From positions 70,431-134,430 of the forward strand of contig NZ_AWTC01000009.1 of NCBI RefSeq assembly GCF_000497245.1: 64,000 nucleotides of DNA, in the 5' to 3' direction. The DNA is from Sporolactobacillus laevolacticus DSM 442 (GTDB lineage Bacteria; Bacillota; Bacilli; Bacillales; Sporolactobacillaceae). Numbering within the stretch: the stretch's first letter is position 1; each line of letters opens with the position of its first letter. Below, one piece after another: positions 33,523 to 42,736 of this stretch. The notes under the pieces are model-generated. The model ran no database searches. It had not been told where the DNA came from and was given only the letters and a program-made list of their open reading frames with translations. Made by a program: the position numbers and the translations under genes.

Positions 33523-33537
33523 TCACGCGGGGCTTTT
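33505..33537 (+). terminator. Terminator after mecB
   Basis: AAAGCTCCGC (33505-33514) pairs with GCGGGGCTTT (33527-33536) with one G-U pair and a 12-nt loop that contains the mecB stop; a short T-run follows. Confidence 0.75.
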
Positions 33538-33687
33538 CATTGCCAGCCGCTGAGTCCGAATGCACGGCTCAAATTGTTCTTAATAATTATTATGCATGAA
33601 CATCTCTCCACATGAATGAAATAGGAGATAAAATAGATTAATACATGGTCAAAAGTATTCGGAAAGAAAATAGAAAGGACGATTTTT

Positions 33688-34956
33688 GTGTCGGTTTATC
33701 ATCAGGACTATATGATGAAACACGAACAATGTCTGACTTCAGTTCGCTCACTTATTCAGCAATCTTTATCAGAACTGGGCTATTCAGAAGATGTTTTTGA
33801 GCTTTTGATCGAGCCCCAACGCACACTTGCTGTCAGAATACCAGTCAAAATGGATAATGGACATGTCAGGGTCTTTTCGGGATATCGCGTCCAGCATAGT
33901 TTTTCCGTCGGACCGACAAAGGGCGGCGTACTTTTTCATCCTGAAGTATCCGAGCCACAGATGAAAGCACTGTCCATTATGAATGGCTTGAAAAACGGAT
34001 TGCTCAACATTCCCTTTGGCGGTGCGAAAGGTGGCGTGATTTGTGAGCCTAGAGAATTGTCATTTCGGGAACTCGAACTGCTAAGCAGAGGTTACATACA
34101 AGCGATTAGTTCTATGATTGGACCTTATCAAGACATACCTGCTCCAGATGTTTTTACCAATTCACAAGTGATGGCCTGGATGATGGACGAATACAGCAAG
34201 CTTTGCCCTGATCAGTCTGCCGGGTTTATTACAGGAAAGCCTATCGTGCTTGGGGGACTTAAAAGCCGTGAAAATTCCGCAGGTCGCGGCATTGTCTTGT
34301 TTATATCTGAAGCCGCCCGAAAAAAAGGAATTGATTTAAATGGTGCAACTGCGATCGTGCAGGGATTCGGTTCATTAGGCAGCTATGTCGCAAAGTCCTT
34401 GTCCGATTCAGGTGTGACCATTACGGGACTTTCCGATGCCTATGGAGCAGTGTATAATGCTTCCGGTCTTGATATGGATTCGCTTATTGAATGTCGTGAT
34501 AGTTTTGGAACGATTACGAAGCTCTATAAACATACGTTGACAAGTCAGGAACTCATTGAAAAACCATGTGACATTATGGTACTCGCTGCAGTCGAAAATC
34601 AGATTGATGAGAAGAACGTGACAACGATTAAGAGCAAGATTGTGATTGAAGCTGCAGATGGGGCGGTATCGGACGAAGCAGCAGATCGAATGATACAGAA
34701 CGGTATTTTGTTCATTCCGGAAATTCTGACAAGTTCCGGCGATATGACTTCTTCTTATATCGAGTGGGCGCAAAACAGGCAAGGGCTTATATGGAGCAAA
34801 GAGGAAGGCGAAATGAGGGTTCGACAAATATTGGCGGATGCTTTTTTAAGAATCCACGAGATAGCCGAAGAACGCCAAATCTCGATGAAAGCGGCCGCCT
34901 GCATTGCGGGCGTTTACAAAATGGCAGAATCCGCACGTATTCGAGGATGGTTCTAG
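33688..34956 (+). CDS. gudB: Glutamate dehydrogenase (GudB locus), divergent
   Basis: By position and overall similarity this is the NAD-type glutamate dehydrogenase GudB, which interconverts glutamate and 2-oxoglutarate. The 422-residue protein keeps the catalytic lysines (GPTKGG, GLKNGL, GGAKGG), the catalytic Asp in PAPDV and the Rossmann motif GFGSLGSY. Several otherwise conserved spots differ: AQHND is VQHSF, EAANGPTT reads EAADGAVS, and GGVTVSYFEW reads GDMTSSYIEW. It may have altered activity or be regulatory. GTG start; AGAAAGGACG upstream. In B. subtilis gudB also follows ypbH. Confidence 0.82.
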   Translation: MSVYHQDYMMKHEQCLTSVRSLIQQSLSELGYSEDVFELLIEPQRTLAVRIPVKMDNGHVRVFSGYRVQHSFSVGPTKGGVLFHPEVSEPQMKALSIMNGLKNGLLNIPFGGAKGGVICEPRELSFRELELLSRGYIQAISSMIGPYQDIPAPDVFTNSQVMAWMMDEYSKLCPDQSAGFITGKPIVLGGLKSRENSAGRGIVLFISEAARKKGIDLNGATAIVQGFGSLGSYVAKSLSDSGVTITGLSDAYGAVYNASGLDMDSLIECRDSFGTITKLYKHTLTSQELIEKPCDIMVLAAVENQIDEKNVTTIKSKIVIEAADGAVSDEAADRMIQNGILFIPEILTSSGDMTSSYIEWAQNRQGLIWSKEEGEMRVRQILADAFLRIHEIAEERQISMKAAACIAGVYKMAESARIRGWF

Positions 34957-35000
34957 AACCCTATGTTAGGGATAATTTTTATAAATTGAATCATTTGAAG

Positions 35001-35031
35001 CGGCTATGACTTGATCATAGTCGTTTTTTTT
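35001..35031 (+). terminator. Terminator after gudB
   Basis: CGGCTATGA (35001-35009) pairs with TCATAGTCG (35015-35023) with one G-U pair and a 5-nt loop, followed by eight T. Confidence 0.85.
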
Positions 35032-35220
35032 CTTGAACTTTTTTCGCATCTCTGATGTATTGTATCTTCGATCATAATAATTTTTTGACATCAACCTAAC
35101 TTAAAGATCAGGAATGTATAATCCGAACTTTTCTTGGAAACATAAACCTGATTTCAGAGCTTAGCGTAACCACATGTACTATTGAGTGGTTTTATGCGTA
35201 CTCAAGGGAGGATTAAGTCA

Positions 35221-36057
35221 TTGAGAAAACGACTGATTCGAGACTTTTGCACTGCTATTCTCGCATCTGTCTTGCTTTTTCAGGCCGGAGCGGCTGATGC
35301 ATTTTCAAATCGGGTAATTATGAGAGGTGATACCGGAGAGGATGTTGTCGAGCTTCAAGCGCGTCTTCAATATTCGAGTTTTTATAAGGGGAAAATTGAT
35401 GGGGCGTTTGGGTATGGGACATACTGGGCGCTTCGAAATTTTCAGTATCAGTTTGGATTGCCGGTGGATGGTATGGCAGGAAGTCTCACCAAACTAAAAC
35501 TAACAAAAGCCTCTCAGTATGATCGTGAATTTGTTCTACGTAATTTACGAGAGGGTAACGAGTTTACTTATTACGGAGGCGTGCCTCTGAATCAACAGGT
35601 GAAAAAGAAAGCAAAAAATCCTTCCAGTAGCGGAGGTGGAACCAGCAAACCACCACAACAAGGAAAGGGAAATTACACGATAGATAATCTTCCGCAGGGC
35701 TATTCAAAGTCAGATGTCAACCTGATGGCAAATGCTGTCTATGGTGAGTCGCGAGGTGAGCCGTATATCGGTCAGGTTGCTGTCTCTGCTGTCATTATTA
35801 ATCGTGTTGCTGATCCGCGCTTTCCGAATAATATTTCAGATGTTATCTTTCAGCCAGGAGCTTTTACAGCGGTTGCCGATGGACAAATTTGGCTAACACC
35901 TAATGATGTGGCTAAGAGAGCAGTCATGGATGCAATCAATGGCTGGGACCCGTCGAATGGCGCGCTTTATTATTTTAATCCGGAAACAGCAACCTCGGCT
36001 TGGATTTGGTCGAGACCGCAAATCGGCAAGATCGGAAAGCACATATTTTGTAAATAA
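35221..36057 (+). CDS. sleB: Spore cortex-lytic enzyme SleB
   Basis: SleB is the lytic transglycosylase that degrades muramic-lactam cortex at germination. The 278-residue precursor has a signal peptide (about 1-30), an N-terminal PG_binding_1 domain with the repeat core (GDTGEDVVELQARL), a Ser/Gly/Pro-rich linker and the C-terminal Hydrolase_2 domain with the catalytic Glu in VYGESRGEP, followed by SAVIINRV. The TTG at 35221 is chosen since GGGAGG lies 8 nt before it and the signal peptide begins here; the frame extends to 35182. ypeB follows 12 bp downstream. Confidence 0.94.
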   Translation: MRKRLIRDFCTAILASVLLFQAGAADAFSNRVIMRGDTGEDVVELQARLQYSSFYKGKIDGAFGYGTYWALRNFQYQFGLPVDGMAGSLTKLKLTKASQYDREFVLRNLREGNEFTYYGGVPLNQQVKKKAKNPSSSGGGTSKPPQQGKGNYTIDNLPQGYSKSDVNLMANAVYGESRGEPYIGQVAVSAVIINRVADPRFPNNISDVIFQPGAFTAVADGQIWLTPNDVAKRAVMDAINGWDPSNGALYYFNPETATSAWIWSRPQIGKIGKHIFCK

Positions 36058-36069
36058 GGGGGGACGCGC

Positions 36070-37398
36070 ATGAAACGCCGAACGTGGGTTGTTGTACTGT
36101 CGGTTGTGGCGGCAGCACTTCTGATTGGTCTTGGTGTCTGGGGCTATCAGGAGCATCAAATGAAAAAAGCGGTGATGATCTCTGCGGAAAATCACTATCA
36201 GCAAGCATTTCACGAATTGACTTATTATGTGGATTCACTAGAAGAATCTTTGGGAATGTCACTTGCCATGCAATCACGTGAGACCATGAGGCCGCAGCTT
36301 GTGGAAACATGGAGACTAAGTGCGCTCGCTCATGCTGCAGCAAACGAATTGCCTTTAACCTTGCTACCATTTAACCGGACTAACGAATTTCTCTCCCATG
36401 TTGGGGAATTCACCTATAATACGGGCGTGAAAACAACAAATGATCGCCCGCTCAGCAAAAAGGAATATAAAAGTCTACAGAAACTCTATAAAGAGTCCAT
36501 GTCTATACGGGATGGATTAAGAGATGTGCAGGCAAAGGTGATGGCCCAACATTTGCATTGGATGGACGTAGAATGGGTACTTAAAGGCAAGAAGGAGAAT
36601 CAGGACAATCAAGTCGTCGACGGCATGAAACGTATCAATGTGCAGGCAACCGATTATACACAGAGCTTCAGCCCGGAAAACCCAAAAAACGTTGTGCTGG
36701 AAAAGAAGAAAATTAATCCCATGAAAGGGCCGATTGTCTCTCGACAGCAGGCAGTTGCCAATTTAAAAAAATGGATGGCCCTCCCAAGAGCAAAGATAAT
36801 TAAGATCAATGAGACAGGCAAAGGATCGAATACTCCTGCCTATGAAATAACTCTGAAAGATCATGGGAGAACATTAAATGCGTCAGTGACAAAAAAGGGC
36901 GGGCATGTGATTTGGTTTCTATTTGAACGAACAATCCGCAAAGAACATCTGAATCTCTATGAGGCTTCTCAAAAATCAGCTGTGTTTTTAAAAAGGCATG
37001 ATTTGAAAAATATGGAGTTAACCAAAAGAAACAAATATAATGGGGTCGCTGTTCTTACTTATGTATTTAGAAAAAATAATGTACGTGTCTACCCAGCATC
37101 AATGCGAATAAAAGTAGCTCTTGATAATGGCGAGATTATTGCATTTGACCAGACCGATTATCTATTTAATAAATACGATAATGTGCCGCTTAAACCGAAA
37201 CTTTCAGAACGCGAAGCCAGAAAAAAGTTAAACTCAAATTTAAAGATACAAGAGATGAATCTCGCTGTGTTTCAAAATCCGCTGCTCAAAAATGTACTTT
37301 GCTATGAGTTTTTTGCCACCAGAGATCACGATACGTATCGTGTCATGCTTAATGCTGATAATGGCGATCAGGAAAAAATCGAGCTGCTTAGAGAGTAA
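36070..37398 (+). CDS. ypeB: Germination protein YpeB
   Basis: YpeB is co-expressed with SleB, localises it to the spore and keeps it inactive until germination. The 442-residue protein has an N-terminal membrane anchor (about 5-24), a long helical N-terminal domain (to about 210) and three PepSY-like repeats in the C-terminal half, with ISRQQA-type starts at SRQQAVANLKKW near residue 223 and a last repeat near LSEREARKKL. The ATG follows AGGGGGG. Its stop codon is the first part of a 44-bp direct repeat. Confidence 0.93.
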   Translation: MKRRTWVVVLSVVAAALLIGLGVWGYQEHQMKKAVMISAENHYQQAFHELTYYVDSLEESLGMSLAMQSRETMRPQLVETWRLSALAHAAANELPLTLLPFNRTNEFLSHVGEFTYNTGVKTTNDRPLSKKEYKSLQKLYKESMSIRDGLRDVQAKVMAQHLHWMDVEWVLKGKKENQDNQVVDGMKRINVQATDYTQSFSPENPKNVVLEKKKINPMKGPIVSRQQAVANLKKWMALPRAKIIKINETGKGSNTPAYEITLKDHGRTLNASVTKKGGHVIWFLFERTIRKEHLNLYEASQKSAVFLKRHDLKNMELTKRNKYNGVAVLTYVFRKNNVRVYPASMRIKVALDNGEIIAFDQTDYLFNKYDNVPLKPKLSEREARKKLNSNLKIQEMNLAVFQNPLLKNVLCYEFFATRDHDTYRVMLNADNGDQEKIELLRE

Positions 37399-37439
37399 GG
37401 TTCATCTTGAACATGACTTTGCTGAACCAAGTCTTCTAA
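37396..37439. repeat. 44-bp direct repeat, copy 1
   Basis: It begins at the ypeB stop codon (TAAGG) and ends GTCTTCTAA. The second copy lies 114 bp further on and differs by one inserted T. The two flank a segment with a family A hairpin pair. Confidence 0.9.
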
Positions 37440-37491
37440 CACTCGTCATTAGAGAAAAAAGAATAAAGAAAGGAGGAAACAAGTGTAAGTG

Positions 37492-37544
37492 GTCGGATAA
37501 AACGCCACGTCCTGTGGCATATCCGACATTAGGTCATCCTGACC
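37492..37544. repeat. Solo family A hairpin pair between ypeB and ypfA
   Basis: Outer stem GTCGGAT(37492-37498)/ATCCGAC(37521-37527) encloses GCCAC(37504-37508)/GTGGC(37514-37518) with loop gtcct; it is followed by GGTCA(37532-37536)/TGACC(37540-37544) with loop tcc. The loops and their order match those of the family A copies at 1-303 and 3905-4170, while the stem sequences are different. Confidence 0.75.
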
Positions 37545-37552
37545 GTCACGAC

Positions 37553-37597
37553 TAAGGTTCATCTTTGAACATGACTTTGCTGAACCAAGTCTTCTAA
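37553..37597. repeat. 44-bp direct repeat, copy 2
   Basis: This is a near-exact copy of 37396-37439 with one extra T. It contains the duplicated ypeB stop triplet but no coding sequence. It lies 94 bp before the ypfA start. Confidence 0.9.
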
Positions 37598-37690
37598 TGT
37601 ATAATGAGGTTTAGATGTGAGACTTTTGGCACAAACTGCCAAGCCTGCTATTCGTGATTTGATACTTAAGATCAGTTCGGGGGAATGGTC

Positions 37691-38389
37691 ATGAAATTGA
37701 AAATCGGCGAAACACTGATTCTCGAACAAAAAGATGACCAGAATCAGATCACGCGGTTTCGGTGCAAGATTGCCGAAGTAAAAGAGAGCGCGCTGTTAAT
37801 TGATTATCCAATTGATGAAAAAACAGGAAAAACACCAATTTTTATCAACGGTATGGCTTTTATGGCCACATATATTGTAGATAATCAAGCGTTTCGTTTC
37901 CAAACGACTTTTGTTCACCGGATTGCCGGTCAGATTCCGTTAATGTTGATGAGCTTCGATGGCGAGGAAAATATGGTAGAGATCCAGCGCAGAAATTTTG
38001 TCAGAGTGGAAGCAAATGTTGATATCGCCATTCATTCTTTGAATGAAGCGTTTCATCCATTCACGACACTGACCAGTGATGTTGGCGGCGGCGGGATACT
38101 AATCCTTTTGCCAGACCATGCAGAAGTAAGTGAGGAGGATATGGTGGAATCCTGGATAAGCCTGCCTATGACAACCGGATCTTATCAATATATCAGGATA
38201 CGAGGAATTGTCGTTCGTATTTTTATGGACAGGCTCACATCAAGCAAGCGAGCATCAATTCAGTTTCTACCGCAAACGGAAAGAGAGCGGCAGCCGATTA
38301 TCCGTTTCTGCTTTGAAAAACAGCTCGAGGCTAGGAAAAAGCTGTTGGATTTGGAGTCACGAAGACAACATGACTCTAGTCGGCTATAA
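37691..38389 (+). CDS. ypfA: PilZ-domain cyclic-di-GMP receptor YpfA
   Basis: B. subtilis YpfA (MotI/DgrA) binds cyclic-di-GMP and inhibits flagellar rotation by acting on MotA. The 232-residue protein has an N-terminal YcgR-like domain (1-95) and a C-terminal PilZ domain (about 97-215) with the RRNFVR ligand motif. The second motif, usually DxSxxG, reads SDVGGGG, so the serine is replaced by glycine. ATG 37691 lies 6 nt after GGGGGA and is preferred to ATG 37685. ypfB, its small neighbour in B. subtilis, is not present. Confidence 0.88.
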   Translation: MKLKIGETLILEQKDDQNQITRFRCKIAEVKESALLIDYPIDEKTGKTPIFINGMAFMATYIVDNQAFRFQTTFVHRIAGQIPLMLMSFDGEENMVEIQRRNFVRVEANVDIAIHSLNEAFHPFTTLTSDVGGGGILILLPDHAEVSEEDMVESWISLPMTTGSYQYIRIRGIVVRIFMDRLTSSKRASIQFLPQTERERQPIIRFCFEKQLEARKKLLDLESRRQHDSSRL

Positions 38390-38461
38390 AGCTGAATGAA
38401 TATAATCTGAACGGATCTTTTTTTCAAGAAATAGATAAGATAGATGGGAGTATGCACGTAC

Positions 38462-39139
38462 ATGGAGAGGTTATTTCAAGTAGCAATCGACGGTCCTGCC
38501 GCAGCTGGGAAAAGTACAGTGGCCAAGATTGCTGCAAAGACTTTGGGGTTTGTTTATATTGATACGGGAGCGATGTACCGCTCGCTCACATATAAAGCCT
38601 TGATGACAGGAACAGACATAAATGATGGTCATCAACTTAAACAATTGTTGGATCAGACTGAAATTGAACTTGTTCAAGAGGGTAACGGTCAGAAAGTCTA
38701 CGTAGACGGCACTGACGTCACAGACCGCATCCGCTATCCAGACGTATCTGAACATGTGTCACTCGTTTCTTCTTTCGAGGAAGTCAGAATGGAAATGGTC
38801 AGCCGTCAGAGAAAACTAGCCGCATCATGCAGTGTTGTTATGGACGGGCGAGACATCGGCACGCATGTACTTCCGAAAGCTCAAGTGAAAATATTTTTGA
38901 TCGCGTCAGTTGATGAACGAGCCATCCGAAGATATAAGGAAGAGGAACTGAAGGGAAGACATCCGTCTATTGAATCATTAAGGGAAGCTATTGCTCTTAG
39001 AGACAAGAAAGATATGGAACGTGAGGTTTCTCCACTTGTCAAAGCAGAAGATGCGATTGCACTTGATACAACTTCATTAAGTATTGAAGAAGTCGTTAAA
39101 AAAATTCTTCAGCTTGTAAAGGAGAAACAGTTATCTTGA
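38462..39139 (+). CDS. cmk: Cytidylate kinase
   Basis: Cmk phosphorylates CMP and dCMP to the diphosphates. The 225-residue protein has the P-loop IDGPAAAGKST near residue 9, DTGAMYR, the CMP-binding insert and MDGRDIGTHVLP, then the lid region RRYKEEELKGR and the closing EREVSPLVKAEDAI. ATG 38462 gives the family N terminus (MERLFQVAIDG); an in-frame ATG at 38444 is overlapped by the GGGAG site. The stop overlaps the plsC start by four bases. Confidence 0.94.
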   Translation: MERLFQVAIDGPAAAGKSTVAKIAAKTLGFVYIDTGAMYRSLTYKALMTGTDINDGHQLKQLLDQTEIELVQEGNGQKVYVDGTDVTDRIRYPDVSEHVSLVSSFEEVRMEMVSRQRKLAASCSVVMDGRDIGTHVLPKAQVKIFLIASVDERAIRRYKEEELKGRHPSIESLREAIALRDKKDMEREVSPLVKAEDAIALDTTSLSIEEVVKKILQLVKEKQLS

Positions 39140-39735
39140 ATCTCTATCCAATTGGAAAGCCGCTTGTAAAAATCTTTTATCATTTGTTTTTCAGAATTAC
39201 TGTAATCGGAAGCGAAAATATTCCCAAGCAGGGCGGCGTGCTGATCTGCAGCAATCACTTATCCAATTTCGATCCGCCATTCATTGGGGTGTCGATTACC
39301 CGGGCGCTAAGCTTTATCGCTAAATCAGAACTTTTTAAAGTCCCTGTTTTAGGTGTGCTTCTGAGGCATCTGAATTCTTTTCCAGTTAGGCGAGGCGAGG
39401 GTGACAGAGGCGCGATCCGCATGGCACTTAAACTGATCCGGGAAGGACACGCTTTACTGCTCTTTCCGGAAGGGCATCGTAATTTAAATCAGGATGCTCC
39501 GCTTAAACAAGGGCTCTCAGGTGCAGGCTTTTTTGCATTAAAAACGGATGCTGTTGTGGTACCTTGCGCAATTATTGGCCGATACAAATTCAGAAGCAAG
39601 ATGAAAATTGTTTTCGGTAAGCCTGTGGATACAATGGCTATGAAAAATCAGAAGCTGAAATCATCTGAGGCAAGCACGGTGATCATGAGGCGGATTCAGG
39701 CATTGCTCGATGAGCACGCAGGTCCAACTGCTTGA
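39136..39735 (+). CDS. plsC: 1-acyl-sn-glycerol-3-phosphate acyltransferase PlsC
   Basis: PlsC transfers the second acyl chain to lysophosphatidic acid, making phosphatidic acid at the membrane. The 199-residue protein has the catalytic NHX4D motif (NHLSNFD near residue 39), VRRGEGDRGAI, the substrate-binding FPEGHR near 115 and a final VPCAIIG. TTG start overlapping the cmk stop (TTGA), with GGAG about 11 nt upstream. cmk-plsC-rpsA clustering is common in Bacillales, and plsY lies 3 kb further on in the same window. Confidence 0.92.
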   Translation: MNLYPIGKPLVKIFYHLFFRITVIGSENIPKQGGVLICSNHLSNFDPPFIGVSITRALSFIAKSELFKVPVLGVLLRHLNSFPVRRGEGDRGAIRMALKLIREGHALLLFPEGHRNLNQDAPLKQGLSGAGFFALKTDAVVVPCAIIGRYKFRSKMKIVFGKPVDTMAMKNQKLKSSEASTVIMRRIQALLDEHAGPTA

Positions 39736-39808
39736 CAAAAGCGTCTATTTGTAAGAAGTTATGAGTAGGATATTTTCTCGTTTGGTTAATTAAAGGAGGT
39801 CCCGGAGA

Positions 39809-40963
39809 ATGGTTGAAGAAGTAAATCACGAAATGGCGTCTTTCGATGCATTAAGTGTTGGAGATGTAGTCAGTGGTAAAGTAACTAAAGTAGAAGAAAA
39901 ACATGCGTTAGTTGATGTTGGATATAAAGTAGACGGCATACTGCCTATTAGCGAACTTTCAAGCCTACATGTTGAGAAAGTCTCTGACCTGCTTCACGAA
40001 GGCGATGAAGTCAGTGTGAAGGTAACGAAATTGGAAGACGACGAACTCGTTCTGTCCAAGAGAGAAGTCGATGCAGACAGATCCTGGGGCGATTTGGAAA
40101 CAAAGTTTAACGAAAAGACAACGTTCTCTGTTGAAATTGCTGATGTCGTTAAGGGTGGACTAGTGGTCGACTTAGGCGTGCGCGGATTTATTCCGGCTTC
40201 ACTGGTTGAACGCCATTTTGTTGAAGACTTCAGTGATTATAAAGGAAAACCTCTTGATGTAAAAATCGTTGAACTTGATCGTGAGAAGCGAAAAGTGATC
40301 TTGTCTCACCGTGCGGTTTTGGATGAAGAAGCGGATAAGAAGAAAGTGGAGACTCTGCAGGGCATTAAAGAAGGTGCCGTGCTTGAAGGCACTGTTCAAC
40401 GCCTGACAGACTTTGGCGTTTTTGTAGACATCGGCGGGGTTGATGGGCTTGTTCATATTTCACAACTTGCCCACTATCACGTTGAGACTCCATCTGAGGT
40501 TGTATCGGAAGGCGATAAAGTCAAGGTCAAAGTTCTCGCCGTTGATCCTGAAAATGAAAGAATCTCACTTTCCATTAAAGCAACTCAACCAGGTCCTTGG
40601 GAAACTGCGAAAACGAAGATTCACGGTGGAGATGTTCTTGACGGAACAGTTAAGAGACTTGTTCCATTTGGCGCATTTGTTGAGCTCATTCCAGGTGTTG
40701 AAGGCTTAGTCCACATTTCGGAAATATCTCATGAACACATTGGTACTCCTGAAGAAGTGCTGACTGAAGGTCAATCGATCAAAGTCAAGGTGCTGGATGT
40801 CAATGCCGACGAACAGCGCGTATCACTGAGCATTAAGTCGCTCGAAGAACCAAAAGTGGAAAAACACACGGAACAGCCTCAAGAAACACCTGAAATTGAA
40901 GAAGCAACATCCGGATTTTCACTTGGCGATATGATTGGCGATCAATTGAAAAAGTATAAATAA
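39809..40963 (+). CDS. rpsA: S1-type ribosomal protein homologue (YpfD)
   Basis: The 384-residue protein has four S1 RNA-binding repeats (about 14-83, 101-165, 186-255 and 272-341), each with the G-x-V/F ... VDVG or VDLG ... GL/FIP pattern, e.g. GVFVDIGGVDGLVHISQL and GAFVELIPGVEGLVHISE. Bacillus homologues have four repeats instead of the six of E. coli S1, and the protein is not an essential ribosomal protein there. The C-terminal tail is acidic. The ATG follows AAAGGAGGT at good spacing. Confidence 0.92.
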   Translation: MVEEVNHEMASFDALSVGDVVSGKVTKVEEKHALVDVGYKVDGILPISELSSLHVEKVSDLLHEGDEVSVKVTKLEDDELVLSKREVDADRSWGDLETKFNEKTTFSVEIADVVKGGLVVDLGVRGFIPASLVERHFVEDFSDYKGKPLDVKIVELDREKRKVILSHRAVLDEEADKKKVETLQGIKEGAVLEGTVQRLTDFGVFVDIGGVDGLVHISQLAHYHVETPSEVVSEGDKVKVKVLAVDPENERISLSIKATQPGPWETAKTKIHGGDVLDGTVKRLVPFGAFVELIPGVEGLVHISEISHEHIGTPEEVLTEGQSIKVKVLDVNADEQRVSLSIKSLEEPKVEKHTEQPQETPEIEEATSGFSLGDMIGDQLKKYK

Positions 40964-40982
40964 CAAAATGATTGGTGATTAT

Positions 40983-41034
40983 AGAAGCGGAAAATGATGG
41001 GAGAACTACTCTACTTCCTTCCTTTTCCGCTTCT
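40983..41034 (+). terminator. Possible terminator after rpsA
   Basis: AGAAGCGGAAAA (40983-40994) pairs perfectly with TTTTCCGCTTCT (41023-41034) across a 28-nt loop. It is not followed by a long T-run, so it may be an RNA end-protecting hairpin instead of a strong terminator. Confidence 0.55.
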
Positions 41035-41248
41035 TCAAGGCTACAGTCAAAATCTCTTGTCATTCGGCAGTATGCGGTCGTGTAAAGCCGGGAATAACAG
41101 AGATAGATGAGTAGTCGCAATGTAAGATTTCATCTTTGAACCTCTCCTGTTAAAGGAAAGGTTTATTTTATGCAAATACTAATGTATAAAAGACAAGAGA
41201 TTAGCGGTATCTAGTATAAGAAAAACTAAGGCTCAGCCGGAGTCAAAG

Positions 41249-41272
41249 ACTTGGATTCGCCAAGTTTTTCTT
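41249..41272 (+). terminator. Terminator-like hairpin in the rpsA-der gap
   Basis: ACTTGG (41249-41254) pairs with CCAAGT (41260-41265) with a 5-nt loop, followed by TTTTCTTT. An alternative longer pairing of AAGAAAAACT (41218-41227) with AGTTTTTCTT (41263-41272) would exclude it. The 439-bp gap has no open frame; B. subtilis yphA is absent. Two exclusive structures 210-285 bp after rpsA suggest a short transcript or attenuator in this gap. Confidence 0.6.
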
Positions 41273-41289
41273 TATGCTAAGAATAAGCG

Positions 41290-41317
41290 TTGACAGGCAG
41301 GGCATTAAAAATATTAG
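41290..41317 (+). promoter_or_regulatory. Candidate promoter of der-plsY-gpsA
   Basis: TTGACA (41290-41295) is a perfect -35; TATTAG (41312-41317) after a 16-bp spacer is a fair -10. An inverted repeat ATTTTGCAC ... GTGTGTAAAAT spans about 41319-41350 just downstream. Confidence 0.5.
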
Positions 41318-41402
41318 ACATTTTGCACGATCACTGGAGTGTGTAAAATGGATGATAAGACATCGCCTGCTTTGTCAGGATTAGTGTTGAAGGAGGAGCA
41401 AT

Positions 41403-42719
41403 ATGTCTAAACCCACGATAGCTATTGTCGGCAGGCCGAATGTCGGCAAATCGACCCTGTTCAATCGTATTGTCGGTGGTCGTATGGCCATTGTAGAGGA
41501 CAAACCAGGGGTGACCCGTGACCGTTTATATGGGAACGGATCATGGCTGAATTATGAATTTCATGTGATTGACACAGGTGGTATCGAAATTGGTGATGAG
41601 CCTCTGTTGGCACAGATGCGCGCTCAGGCCGAAATTGCTGTAGATGAGTCTGACGTCATTCTATTCATTGTTGATGGTAAAACAGGGGTGACGGATGCAG
41701 ATGAAGCAGTTGCACATCTTTTAAGACGTTCAAAGAAGCACGTTGTCCTTGGGGTCAATAAGCTGGATAATTTTAAACAACGCGAACAAATGTATGAGTT
41801 TTATTCACTAGGTCTTGGCGAACCTTATGCGATATCTTGCGCACATGGGCTCGGTATTGGTGATCTGCTCGATGCGGTAACCGCAAAATTTCCATACATC
41901 GAAACGGAGGATGAAGATGATGGCGCCATCCGCTTCGCTTTAATTGGGCGACCGAACGTCGGCAAATCTTCACTAGTCAATACGATTTTAGGCAAAGAAC
42001 GGGTGATTGTCAGTGATATTGCCGGGACAACGCGTGACGCAATTGATACCCCGTTTACAAGAGATGGGCAGAATTTTGTTATTGTGGATACGGCTGGCAT
42101 AAGAAGGCGCGGCAGGGTCTATGAGAAAACGGAAAAATACAGCGTTTTGCGCGCACAGCGTTCGATTGAAGAGTCGGATGTCGTACTTGTGTTAATCAAT
42201 GGTGAAGAAGGTATTATCGAACAGGATAAAAAAATTGCCGGTTACGCCCATGATGCGGGTAGAGCAATCGTCATTGTCGTTAATAAATGGGACGCCGTTG
42301 AAAAAGACGGGAAGACAATGGACAAATTCAAAAAGAAAATCCGCGAGCAATTTCAGTTTATTGACTATGCGCCGATTGTTTTTCTATCCGCTTTAACCGG
42401 CAGTCGGGTTGACCAGATTTTGCCTGTGATTCAGCAAGTGGCGGAAAATCATAGCTTGCGTGTGCAGACAAGCTTGCTCAACGATTGTATTATGGATACG
42501 GTTGCAATGACGCCGCCTCCGTCAGACAAAGGAAAACGGCTTAAAATATACTACACCACCCAGGTCGCGGTGCGACCGCCTGTCTTTGTACTGTTTGTCA
42601 ATGATCCGGAACTCTTGCACTTTTCCTATGTGCGGCATGTCGAAAACCGGATTCGGGAAACGTTTGGTTTCGTTGGAACGCCAATCAAGATTTTATCACG
42701 CAAGAAGAATGAGAAGTAA
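41403..42719 (+). CDS. der: Ribosome-associated GTPase Der (EngA)
   Basis: Der is an essential GTPase for assembly of the 50S subunit. The 438-residue protein has two tandem GTPase domains, each with GRPNVGKS (near residues 10 and 183), DTGG/DTAG and NKLD/NKWD, followed by a C-terminal KH-like domain with [19 protein letters not shown]. The ATG follows AAGGAGGAGCAAT. It begins the der-plsY-gpsA cluster, as in many Bacillales. Confidence 0.96.
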   Translation: MSKPTIAIVGRPNVGKSTLFNRIVGGRMAIVEDKPGVTRDRLYGNGSWLNYEFHVIDTGGIEIGDEPLLAQMRAQAEIAVDESDVILFIVDGKTGVTDADEAVAHLLRRSKKHVVLGVNKLDNFKQREQMYEFYSLGLGEPYAISCAHGLGIGDLLDAVTAKFPYIETEDEDDGAIRFALIGRPNVGKSSLVNTILGKERVIVSDIAGTTRDAIDTPFTRDGQNFVIVDTAGIRRRGRVYEKTEKYSVLRAQRSIEESDVVLVLINGEEGIIEQDKKIAGYAHDAGRAIVIVVNKWDAVEKDGKTMDKFKKKIREQFQFIDYAPIVFLSALTGSRVDQILPVIQQVAENHSLRVQTSLLNDCIMDTVAMTPPPSDKGKRLKIYYTTQVAVRPPVFVLFVNDPELLHFSYVRHVENRIRETFGFVGTPIKILSRKKNEK

Positions 42720-42736
42720 GAGGGGATGTTCGAACA

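Noticed and set aside
35112-35147. Sigma-G promoter for sleB
   Set aside because: GAATG or GTATA and CATAAAC are present, but the spacers (24 and 20 bp) are too long.
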